Assembly (NCBI GenBank): GCA_937892655.1
Contig: CALBJC010000152.1
Span: 1 to 14,724, forward strand
DNA from: an uncultured Clostridia bacterium
GTDB lineage: Bacteria; Bacillota; Clostridia; Oscillospirales; Ruminococcaceae
Direction: 5' to 3'
Length of the DNA: 14,724 bases
Shown here: piece by piece, positions 4,994 through 11,918 of the stretch
Numbering within the stretch: position 1 is the stretch's first letter
Layout: each line of letters opens with the position of its first letter
The notes under the pieces: generated by a model
The model's input: the letters and a program-made list of their open reading frames with translations, nothing else
The model's database searches: none
Told to the model about the DNA's origin: nothing
Made by a program: the position numbers and the translations under genes

Positions 4994-7450
4994 ATGAAAT
5001 TCGGTTATTTTGATGACGTTAATAAGGAATATGTCATTAACAACCCAAGAACTCCTTATCCATGGATCAACTACCTCGGCAATCAGGGCTTTTTCTCTCT
5101 GATTTCTAACACAGCAGGCGGTTACCATTTCTATAAGGATGCAAGACTCAGAAGAATCACTCGTTACCGTTACAACAACGTTCCTGTTGATATGGGCGGC
5201 AGATACTTCTACATCAACGACGGTAAGGATGTTTGGTGTCCTGGCTGGGCTCCTGTAAAGACAGAGCTTGACGCTTATACATGCCGTCACGGTATGGGTT
5301 ATACAATCATCAAGGGCGAAAAGAATGGCGTTTCATGTGAAGTTACATTCTTTGTTCCACAGAACTACAACGGTGAAGTTCAGAAGGTAGTGCTCGAAAA
5401 CAAGTCAGGCGAAGAAAAGACATTCAAGCTTTTCTCATTTGCTGAATGGTGTTTATGGAACGCTCAGGATGACTCAACAAACTTCCAGAGAAACTTCAAC
5501 ACAGGCGAAGTTGAAATTGAAGGTTCAACTCTCTACCACAAGACAGAATATAAGGAACGTCGTGACCACTTTGCATTCTACACAGTAAATGCAGATATCG
5601 ACGGCTTTGATACAGACAGAGAATCATTCATGGGCCTCTACAACGGCTTTGAAAACCCTCAGACAGTTATGGCTGGCAAGCCTTCAAACTCTGTTGCTGA
5701 CGGTTGGTCACCAATCGCTTCACACTGCATCAACGTAACTCTCAAGGCAGGCGAAACAAAGACTTTAGTTTACATCCTCGGTTATGTTGAAAACCCAGTT
5801 GCTGAAAAGTTTAATGCTGACGGTTCAATGAACAAGTCAAGAGCTTACGCTATGATCGATGCTATGAACTCACCTGAAAAGGCAGACGCCGCTCTGGCAG
5901 ACCTCAAGAAGACTTGGGATGAACTCCTTTCAAAGTACACAGTTGCATCTCCTGATGATAAGCTCAACAGAATGGTTAACATCTGGAACCAGTATCAGTG
6001 TATGGTTACATTCAATATGTCAAGATCTGCTTCATACTTTGAATCAGGTATCGGCAGAGGTATGGGCTTCAGAGATTCTAACCAGGACCTCTTGGGCTTC
6101 GTTCACCAGATTCCTGAAAGAGCAAGAGAAAGAATTCTTGACCTCGCTGCTACTCAGCTTGAAGACGGCGGTTGCTACCACCAGTATCAGCCACTTACAA
6201 AGAAGGGTAACGATGAAATCGGCGGCGACTTCTCAGATGACCCATTATGGATGATCCTCTCAACAGCTCAGTACATCAAGGAAACAGGCGACTACGGTAT
6301 TCTTGATGAAATGGTTCCATACGATAACGATGAGTCAAAGGCCCAGACACTTATGCACCACTTAAAGCAGTCATTCTACCATGTAGCTGACTACGTTGGT
6401 CCTCACGGCTTACCACTTGCTATGAGAGCTGACTGGAACGACTGTATCAACCTTTCATGCTTCTCAGATACTCCGGGTGAATCATTCCAGACATCAACAT
6501 CACCTAAGTATGGCGAAGACAAGTATTCAAAGATTGCTGAATCAGTAATGGTTGCAGGCTTGTTTACATACGTTGGTCCTGAATATGTTGCTCTTTGTAA
6601 GCATATGGGCCTTGAAGATGAAGCAGCTAAGGCTCAGGGCTGTATTGATAATATGGCTAAGAACATTCTCGAACACGCTTGGGATGGCGAATGGTTCTTG
6701 AGAGCTTATGATGACTTCGGTAAGAAGATGGGTTCAAGCGAATGCGAAGAAGGTAAGATCTTCATCGAACCACAGGGCTTCTGCGTAATGAGCGGTATCG
6801 GTAAGGAAAGCGGCAAGGATATCAGAACTCTTGACAGCGTTGACAAGTACCTCAACTCAGAACACGGTCTTGTTCTTAACAACCCTGCATTCACAAAGTA
6901 CTACATCGAATACGGTGAAATCTCAACATATCCTGCAGGCTATAAGGAAAATGCAGGTATCTTCTGTCATAACAATGCTTGGATCATCTGCGCTGAAGCA
7001 TTTGTAGGCAGAGGCGACAAGGCATTTGAATACTACTCAAAGATTGCTCCTGCATTCAGAGAAGACAAGTATTCAGATCTCCACAGAACAGAACCTTATG
7101 TATACGCTCAGATGATCGCCGGTAAGGATGCATCACGTCACGGTGAAGCTAAGAACAGCTGGCTTACAGGTACAGCTTCTTGGAACTTCGTAGCTGTTTC
7201 ACAGTACATCCTCGGTATCATTCCTGACTACAACGGTCTTAAGATCGACCCATCAATCCCAACAGCATGGGATGGCTTCAAGGCTACAAGAACATTCAGA
7301 GGCGATATCTTTGATATCACAGTTAAGAACCCTGATCATGTTTCAAAGGGCGTTGTAAGCGTTACTTGCGATGGCGTTAAGGTACAGGGCAACGTATTAC
7401 CTGTATTCGGCGATGGCAAGACACATACAGTTGAAGTAGTTTTAGGCTAA
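4994..7450 (+). CDS. cbpA: Cellobiose phosphorylase (GH94)
   Basis: An 818-residue cytoplasmic enzyme that splits cellobiose with phosphate into alpha-glucose 1-phosphate and glucose, saving ATP compared with hydrolysis. Most of the chain agrees with my memory of Clostridium thermocellum cellobiose phosphorylase (about 811 residues), including the opening MKFGYFDDVNKEYVI, NPRTPYPWINYLG, GRGMGFRDSNQDLLGFVHQ, and RADWNDC, which carries the catalytic acid (Asp483; Asp480 also lies there). PAGYKENAGIFCHNNAW near the C-terminal third is also typical. The length excludes the longer cellodextrin enzymes' N-terminal extension. The start is ATG 4994 with AAAGGA about 9 bases upstream; an in-frame extension to 4943 has no site or homology. 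Codon use is strongly skewed (AAG for Lys, AAC for Asn, TTC and TAC favoured), suggesting high expression. A terminator follows. Confidence 0.97.
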   Translation: MKFGYFDDVNKEYVINNPRTPYPWINYLGNQGFFSLISNTAGGYHFYKDARLRRITRYRYNNVPVDMGGRYFYINDGKDVWCPGWAPVKTELDAYTCRHGMGYTIIKGEKNGVSCEVTFFVPQNYNGEVQKVVLENKSGEEKTFKLFSFAEWCLWNAQDDSTNFQRNFNTGEVEIEGSTLYHKTEYKERRDHFAFYTVNADIDGFDTDRESFMGLYNGFENPQTVMAGKPSNSVADGWSPIASHCINVTLKAGETKTLVYILGYVENPVAEKFNADGSMNKSRAYAMIDAMNSPEKADAALADLKKTWDELLSKYTVASPDDKLNRMVNIWNQYQCMVTFNMSRSASYFESGIGRGMGFRDSNQDLLGFVHQIPERARERILDLAATQLEDGGCYHQYQPLTKKGNDEIGGDFSDDPLWMILSTAQYIKETGDYGILDEMVPYDNDESKAQTLMHHLKQSFYHVADYVGPHGLPLAMRADWNDCINLSCFSDTPGESFQTSTSPKYGEDKYSKIAESVMVAGLFTYVGPEYVALCKHMGLEDEAAKAQGCIDNMAKNILEHAWDGEWFLRAYDDFGKKMGSSECEEGKIFIEPQGFCVMSGIGKESGKDIRTLDSVDKYLNSEHGLVLNNPAFTKYYIEYGEISTYPAGYKENAGIFCHNNAWIICAEAFVGRGDKAFEYYSKIAPAFREDKYSDLHRTEPYVYAQMIAGKDASRHGEAKNSWLTGTASWNFVAVSQYILGIIPDYNGLKIDPSIPTAWDGFKATRTFRGDIFDITVKNPDHVSKGVVSVTCDGVKVQGNVLPVFGDGKTHTVEVVLG

Positions 7451-7467
7451 TATCCAAAAGACATAAT

Positions 7468-7501
7468 AACCCGTCCTGATATCAGGGCGGGTTTTATTTT
7501 T
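7468..7501 (+). terminator. Rho-independent terminator after cellobiose phosphorylase
   Basis: Arms 7468-7479 and 7482-7493 (AACCCGTCCTGA against TCAGGGCGGGTT, one T-G pair) form a long G/C-rich stem followed by TTATTTTT. Confidence 0.92.
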
Positions 7502-7539
7502 ATCATAGCGCTTTTACTCGCTAACGTGGTAAATCTTCA

Positions 7540-7587
7540 CAAATTGAGTGGCTCGTTTTGGTGCAAATTGTTCAGTGCTCCAAATTT
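7540..7587. repeat. Imperfect direct repeats upstream of the lipoprotein promoter
   Basis: CAAATTG recurs at 7540 and 7564, each followed within a few bases by GTGGCTC or GTGCTC, and a third CAAATT begins at 7581. The spacing is 24 then 17 bases, upstream of the -35 box at 7610. This could be a binding region for a regulator; the match is imperfect and may be chance. Confidence 0.3.
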
Positions 7588-7609
7588 TTGTTCATAATTT
7601 AAAAAAGCA

Positions 7610-7639
7610 TTTACATTCAAAAAGTTATTGTGATATACT
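7610..7639 (+). promoter_or_regulatory. Sigma-A promoter of the lipoprotein gene
   Basis: TTTACA (7610-7615), 18 bases, TATACT (7634-7639) with a TGA extension directly before the -10 box. One mismatch in each hexamer. Confidence 0.75.
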
Positions 7640-7643
7640 GCAA

Positions 7644-7662
7644 TTGCAAGGGAAACTTGCAA
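7644..7662 (+). other. Hairpin at the 5' end of the lipoprotein mRNA
   Basis: TTGCAAG (7644-7650), loop GGAAA, CTTGCAA (7656-7662). It is a perfect 7-bp stem starting at the predicted transcription start (about 7646), 23 bases before the ribosome binding site. A 5'-terminal stem of this kind can shield mRNA from 5'-end decay, but it could also be an operator. Confidence 0.5.
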
Positions 7663-7698
7663 CCATAAAAAGAAAATAATAATATGGGGGAACAAATT

Positions 7699-8562
7699 AT
7701 GAAAAAGCTTTTAGCAATGCTTTTAGCATGCACAATGGCAATGTCACTCGTAGCTTGCGGTGACGAAGAAAAGGACAACGACAAGGACAATGACAAGGAT
7801 ACATCTGTAACAGATACAGTTTCAGATGCTGACACAGGCGCTGACGATTCAGCAGCAGATGACAACACAGCTGATGATTCTGCAGCTGATGACAGTACAG
7901 CAGATGACAGCGTAGCTGATGATGATTCAGTAGCTGACGATACAAGCTCAGATGTTGATGATGATACAGATGACAACACAGGCGACGATGAAGAGCTCCC
8001 TGGCGCTGGCATTATTCCTGAGGATTCAAACCTTTACGCTTGGCAGCTTGATATGCAGCAGTTAAACGAAAGCGACGAAGGCTTTACAATGATCGCTACT
8101 CAGGATATCGAAGGCATGAACATGGTAATGGAAATCGGTATTCTCACAGAAACACAGTTCTACTGTGACATTCTTATGGATGACGGTACAGGCGCTCTTG
8201 CTTCATTCATGCTTGCTTACTGCGATGGTGAAAATACATACACAGTAATGCCATCAATGCAGACGGTTATGATTTCAGAAGGCGTTGACGATACAATTGT
8301 TTCAACTGAAGAAACAATCGGCGTTGACACTGCTGATGTAACATCATTTGAATACTCAACAGTTGAGCTCGAAGGTGTTGAATATGATATGGAAGTTGTT
8401 GAAACTCCTGATTCAACAGTAGGCTTTGTATTTAATGAAGATGGCAGCCTCTACGGTGTATACGATATGGCAACAGAAATGTTTGTTGGCATGGAAATCA
8501 AGGCTGGCTTTGATTCATCAAAGATGACATACCCAGAAAGCTACACAGTAACAGAAGCTTAA
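7699..8562 (+). CDS. Asp-rich repeat lipoprotein of unknown function
   Basis: A 287-residue predicted lipoprotein. The signal peptide MKKLLAMLLACTMAMSLVAC ends in the lipobox LVAC, with Cys20 lipidated. Residues 21-100 are an extremely acidic, low-complexity tether; within it residues 49-81 hold about six copies of a five-residue unit DD(S/N)(A/T/V)A. Residues 101-287 form an ordered-looking beta-rich domain that alternates short strands (FTMIATQDIEGMNMVMEIG, YTVMPSMQTVMI) and has two cysteines, Cys156 and Cys175. This resembles LolA/LppX-like folds in style only. I chose ATG 7699 because GGGGGAA (7686-7692) lies 6 bases before it and the protein then opens with a normal signal peptide; the upstream ATG at 7684 overlaps that site. 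It is probably a surface protein on a flexible stalk. Function unknown. Confidence 0.85.
   Translation: MKKLLAMLLACTMAMSLVACGDEEKDNDKDNDKDTSVTDTVSDADTGADDSAADDNTADDSAADDSTADDSVADDDSVADDTSSDVDDDTDDNTGDDEELPGAGIIPEDSNLYAWQLDMQQLNESDEGFTMIATQDIEGMNMVMEIGILTETQFYCDILMDDGTGALASFMLAYCDGENTYTVMPSMQTVMISEGVDDTIVSTEETIGVDTADVTSFEYSTVELEGVEYDMEVVETPDSTVGFVFNEDGSLYGVYDMATEMFVGMEIKAGFDSSKMTYPESYTVTEA
7843..7941 (+). repeat. 15-base coding repeats (DD-x-x-A units) in the lipoprotein tether
   Basis: Six tandem units encode DD(S/N)(A/T/V)A, one of them with an extra Asp. Codons vary between units (GAT/GAC, GCA/GCT, TCA/TCT/AGT), so the repeat is kept at protein rather than DNA level. Length variation between strains would be expected. 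Confidence 0.8.
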
Positions 8563-8570
8563 TTTAAAAC

Positions 8571-8605
8571 AAAAAGGCGGTACGTTTGTACCGCCTTTTA
8601 TTTTT
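8571..8605. terminator. Bidirectional terminator between convergent genes
   Basis: AAAAGGCGGTAC (8572-8583), loop GTTT, GTACCGCCTTTT (8588-8599) form a perfect 12-bp stem with T-runs on both strands (ATTTTT to the right; TTTTTGTTTT on the minus strand to the left). It serves the lipoprotein gene and the minus-strand zinc-ribbon gene. Confidence 0.93.
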
Positions 8606-8609
8606 ATCT

Positions 8610-9305
8610 TTAGTAATCAGAACCGATAACGCCCCATTTGCCGTCAACCTTTGCAACTGTCAGAACAGCTGTTGAGGTTTCTGTAAAGCCGTTTGCGCCG
8701 CTTATTGTAATTTCAAGCGTGAGCGACAATGCCTGAGTAACATCTGCGTTTACCTTGTGGTATTCTGAGAAATACTCTTCCATATAGTCAAGGTCTTCTT
8801 TAACCCATGAATCTCTGTTTAAAATAGTGTAGCTAATATCAAAGCTTTCAGAGTAGCTTTCGATGTAGTCGGCATAAAGCTCTCTCATATATGCGCTCTT
8901 TTCGCCGCCGAACTGTTTGAGCTCATCTTCATACTCGTCAGCTATATACTTCTGCATAGCGCCCGTATACTTATCAAAGTCAAATTCTTCAATGGCGCCG
9001 AAGTAATCTGTAAGCTTTTCTTCATAAGTCTTGCCTGCAAAAACGCCCTGCTTATACATTATAAATATAATGCCCGCAATTACTACAAGAATAACTACCA
9101 AAAGCAGTTGCTTTCTTGTCATCGCTCTTCCGCGCTCAACATCTGTCGGGAGAGGTGCGTTGTCATCAAGAGCCTCGTGATGCTTCATCTTTTTTGCCTG
9201 ATTTTTGATTTTTGAAAGCTCTTTACTTTCAATCTCCTTACCCCAGCCGCATTTTTCGCAAACGCCGTTTACAAGCTCTGCGCCGCAGCTCTTACAAATC
9301 TTCAT
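8610..9305 (-). CDS. Zinc-ribbon, single-pass membrane protein of unknown function
   Basis: A 231-residue protein. Residues 1-20 form a zinc ribbon with Cys4, Cys7, Cys16 and Cys19 (CxxC-x8-CxxC). A charged, Lys/Glu-rich linker (22-64) follows, then one transmembrane helix (about 66-84, LLLVVILVVIAGIIFIM) and an extracytoplasmic domain (about 90-231) with long acidic helices followed by strands (LTLEITISG, STAVLTVAKVDGKWGVIG). The last part, ending in a KVDGKWGVI-type strand, resembles NTF2-like or DUF4878-type extracellular domains, but this is a visual impression. The start ATG 9303-9305 has AAGGA 8 bases upstream. It is convergent with the Asp-rich lipoprotein. Such zinc-ribbon-anchored proteins are common in clostridia and mostly uncharacterised. 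Confidence 0.82.
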   Translation of the reverse strand: MKICKSCGAELVNGVCEKCGWGKEIESKELSKIKNQAKKMKHHEALDDNAPLPTDVERGRAMTRKQLLLVVILVVIAGIIFIMYKQGVFAGKTYEEKLTDYFGAIEEFDFDKYTGAMQKYIADEYEDELKQFGGEKSAYMRELYADYIESYSESFDISYTILNRDSWVKEDLDYMEEYFSEYHKVNADVTQALSLTLEITISGANGFTETSTAVLTVAKVDGKWGVIGSDY

Positions 9306-9407
9306 ATTATCAGTCCTTATTTAATGTAGTTAAAAAATTTTGTTTGTCAAAGATTACAATAACAATAACCCTTTAGTATTATTTTCTACAAAAATAGGGG
9401 AAAATGC

Positions 9408-9436
9408 TTGTAATTTTTATTAAGATATTATATAAT
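9408..9436 (+). promoter_or_regulatory. Sigma-A promoter of the purine nucleoside phosphorylase gene
   Basis: TTGTAA (9408-9413), 17 bases, TATAAT (9431-9436). Perfect -10 box, two mismatches at -35, short leader of about 26 bases. Confidence 0.75.
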
Positions 9437-9468
9437 ATTTATAAAGTTTAGTGATTGGAGATGTATTT

Positions 9469-10377
9469 ATGTTTACAAATCAGCCAATTGTAAGCGCAGC
9501 TCATCAGAAGCTGGCTACTTGCTATAACAGCTTTAAAGAAATATTAGATAAAAAAGCCCCTGGCTTTACTCCAAAGGTTGCGGCCGTTTTAGGCTCGGGC
9601 CTTGGTAAGTTCGCAGAGATTATTGAGGTAAAGGCAGTAGTTGATTTTACTGAAATTCAGGATTTCCCTAAGGCTACAGCTCCTGGTCACGAGGGCAGAT
9701 TTGTTTTAGGTACTGTTTCAGGCGTACCTGTAGTAGTTATGCAGGGCAGACTTCATTATTATGAAGGCTATACTATGGATGATGTTGTATTGCCTATCCG
9801 CCTTATGGGTCTTTTGGGCGCCTGTGACGTTATCCTTACTTGTGCAGTAGGCGCTATCGACTTTGTTTTGACTCCGGGTGATTTTGTTCTCATCAGAGAT
9901 CATATCTCAACCTTCATCCCTTCTCCGCTCATCGGCCCTAACATTCCTTTTGGCGATAGATTCCCTGCTATGAACAAGGTTTATGACCCTGATTTATTTG
10001 CATCTGTAAAGGAAGCAGCTCTCGACGAGGGTATCGTTTTGAAGGATGAAATCTATATTCAGTTCCCTGGTCCTCAGTATGAAACTCCAGCTGAAATCAG
10101 AATGGCGAGATCACTTGGTGCTGGCGTTGTCGGTATGTCAACAGCTTGTGAAGCTATTGCGGCTTCTCATATGGGTATGAAGGTCTGCGGTATTGCCTGC
10201 GTTACAAACTTAGCAAGCGGTATGACAGAGATTCCGCCTTCACATGATGAGGTTGAAATAATCGCCGCAAAGAGCGAAAACGCATTTTCACGTCTTCTTT
10301 CAGCGGCAATCTTTGCTGTTGCAAACGTAAGAAAGTATGTTTACACAGAAGAAGAACTTATGATGCCACATATCTAA
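9469..10377 (+). CDS. punA: Purine nucleoside phosphorylase (PNP-I, trimeric type)
   Basis: A 302-residue cytoplasmic enzyme predicted to split (deoxy)inosine or guanosine with phosphate into the free base and (deoxy)ribose 1-phosphate, for purine salvage. Family motifs are present: LGSGLG with Ser43, APGHEGRF with His74, GRLHYYEGY (93-101), GPQYETPAE with Glu205, VGMSTACE with Met223, TNLASG with Asn247, and His259. One motif is odd: the usual TNAAGGLN segment reads TCAVGAID at 124-131, replacing the conserved Asn and the second Ala and Gly. The start is ATG 9469, 8 bases after GGAG; an in-frame GTG at 9451 has no site. It is monocistronic with its own promoter and terminator. Class is firm; the nucleoside preference is not. 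Confidence 0.92.
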   Translation: MFTNQPIVSAAHQKLATCYNSFKEILDKKAPGFTPKVAAVLGSGLGKFAEIIEVKAVVDFTEIQDFPKATAPGHEGRFVLGTVSGVPVVVMQGRLHYYEGYTMDDVVLPIRLMGLLGACDVILTCAVGAIDFVLTPGDFVLIRDHISTFIPSPLIGPNIPFGDRFPAMNKVYDPDLFASVKEAALDEGIVLKDEIYIQFPGPQYETPAEIRMARSLGAGVVGMSTACEAIAASHMGMKVCGIACVTNLASGMTEIPPSHDEVEIIAAKSENAFSRLLSAAIFAVANVRKYVYTEEELMMPHI

Positions 10378-10385
10378 AAGCATTA

Positions 10386-10417
10386 AAAACCGTCCGTTTC
10401 GGGCGGTTTTATTTTTT
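10386..10417 (+). terminator. Rho-independent terminator after punA
   Basis: AAAACCGTCCG (10386-10396), loop TTT, CGGGCGGTTTT (10400-10410), then ATTTTTT. One T-G pair in an 11-bp stem. Confidence 0.92.
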
Positions 10418-10460
10418 ATAAAGGCATATAATATAGTTAACAAAAGCGCCTTGAGCATTA

Positions 10461-10489
10461 TTGACATTGTATCCGAATTGTTGTATATT
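10461..10489 (+). promoter_or_regulatory. Sigma-A promoter of the trkA-trkH operon
   Basis: TTGACA (10461-10466), 17 bases, TATATT (10484-10489). Perfect -35, one mismatch at -10. The leader is only about 50 bases, too short for a cyclic-di-AMP riboswitch of the ydaO type often seen at potassium genes. Confidence 0.85.
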
Positions 10490-10544
10490 AAAGATGTATA
10501 TTTAAAATGCGCAACTTTATATTTCTTTACTGAAAGGAATTATT

Positions 10545-11903
10545 ATGAATATTATAATTGTTGGTTGTGGTAAGGTCGGTCAGACACTTGCGTTGCAGCT
10601 GAGTGAAGATGAAAACAATATAACGGTCGTTGATATTGACCCTGTAAAGGTGAATGATATAGCATCAAAATGCGATGTAATGGGCGTTATCGGTAATGGC
10701 GCCACAAGGCAGACGCTTATTGACGCTGATATCAAGAATGCTGATTTGCTCATCGCGGTAACTGAATCGGATGAATTAAATCTTCTGTGCTGTCTTATTG
10801 CAAAAAAAGCAGGTAAATGTCAGACTATCGCGCGAGTGAGAAATCCAGAATACAGCAAGGAAGCGCCTTATCTTAAAGAAGAACTCGCGCTTGCTATGGT
10901 TATAAACCCTGAGCAGACAGCGGCTGAAGAGATAGCAAGAGTCTTGCGCTTCCCGTCAGCTATAAAGATTGACACCTTTGCAAAGGGCAAGATAGAAATA
11001 ATGAAATTCCGTCTACCTGAAGAAAGCCCGCTCGTTGGCTGTGCAGTAAAGGATATTTCAAAAAAATTCGGCTGCGATGTTCTGGTTTGTACTATTGAGC
11101 GCGGCGAGGATGAAGCGTATATCGCAAACGGTGATTTTGTGTTTGAGAGCCGAGATGTAGTGTCGATCATTGCCTCCCCTAAGGATGCAAATACATTCTT
11201 CAAGAAGATTGAGTATAAAACCAACTCTGTTAAAAACGCAATGATTGCAGGCGGTGGAGGTATAACTCATTATCTTGCTCAGATTCTGATTCGTTCAGGT
11301 ATTGATGTTACAATAATTGAAAAGAATGAAAAGCGCTGTGAAGAACTGAGCGCTACTTTGGATGGTGCAACTATCATTCACGGTGATGCCTCAGAAAAGG
11401 AGCTTTTGCTTGAAGAGGGTCTAGAAAGTACAGCGTCATTCTTATCCCTTACAAATCTTGATGAAGAAAATATTCTGCTTTCGTTGTTTGCAAAAAGCAA
11501 GAGCAAGGGCAAGCTAGTAACAAAGATCAACCGAATTGATTTTGATGATGTTATAAAAACTCTTGACCTTGATACTGTTATTTATCCTAAAAACATTACA
11601 GCACAGCATATCGTAAGATATGTAAGAGCAATGAAGAATACAATAGGTTCAAACGTTCAATCCCTCCTGACTCTTATCAAAGGCAAGGTTGAGGCAGCTG
11701 AGTTTGCAATAAAGGAAAATTCTCCTATCATAAACATTCCGCTTATGGAGCTACAATTCAATGCCCGTGTGCTTATTGCCGCAATAAGCCGAAAAGGCAA
11801 AATCATTGTACCTCGCGGTAGTGATACTATTTTACCGGGAGACTCAGTTATCATCGTTTCAGATCATTTAGGACTTACAGACATCAAGGATATTTTAAAA
11901 TAA
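10545..11903 (+). CDS. trkA: Trk potassium uptake regulatory subunit TrkA
   Basis: A 452-residue cytoplasmic protein with two RCK units, as in full-length TrkA. The first NAD-binding Rossmann fold opens MNIIIVGCGKVG (GxGxxG, Gly7/9/12) with Asp30 after the second strand; a TrkA-C domain follows at about 140-220. The second Rossmann fold starts near residue 232 (MIAGGGGITHYLA) with a second TrkA-C domain at the C terminus, ending ILPGDSVIIVSDHLGLTDI. TrkA forms a ring under the TrkH channel and gates it in response to nucleotides. The ATG at 10545 has AAAGGA about 8 bases upstream. trkH follows 15 bases after the stop, so the pair is an operon. Confidence 0.96.
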   Translation: MNIIIVGCGKVGQTLALQLSEDENNITVVDIDPVKVNDIASKCDVMGVIGNGATRQTLIDADIKNADLLIAVTESDELNLLCCLIAKKAGKCQTIARVRNPEYSKEAPYLKEELALAMVINPEQTAAEEIARVLRFPSAIKIDTFAKGKIEIMKFRLPEESPLVGCAVKDISKKFGCDVLVCTIERGEDEAYIANGDFVFESRDVVSIIASPKDANTFFKKIEYKTNSVKNAMIAGGGGITHYLAQILIRSGIDVTIIEKNEKRCEELSATLDGATIIHGDASEKELLLEEGLESTASFLSLTNLDEENILLSLFAKSKSKGKLVTKINRIDFDDVIKTLDLDTVIYPKNITAQHIVRYVRAMKNTIGSNVQSLLTLIKGKVEAAEFAIKENSPIINIPLMELQFNARVLIAAISRKGKIIVPRGSDTILPGDSVIIVSDHLGLTDIKDILK

Positions 11904-11918
11904 CTTGCAGGTATTATT

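Noticed and set aside
7617..8012. Open frame on the minus strand encoding a Ser/Val-rich protein
   Set aside because: It is the antisense shadow of the Asp/Ala-rich repeats of the lipoprotein; its composition follows directly from those codons and it has no ribosome site.
9323..9350. Minus-strand promoter TTGACA-16-TACATT for the zinc-ribbon gene
   Set aside because: The predicted start would fall inside the ribosome binding site (9314-9318), so this pairing is unlikely to be the working promoter.
10490..10544. Cyclic-di-AMP (ydaO-type) riboswitch ahead of the potassium genes
   Set aside because: The leader is about 50 bases with no matching structure; ydaO riboswitches are well over 100 bases.
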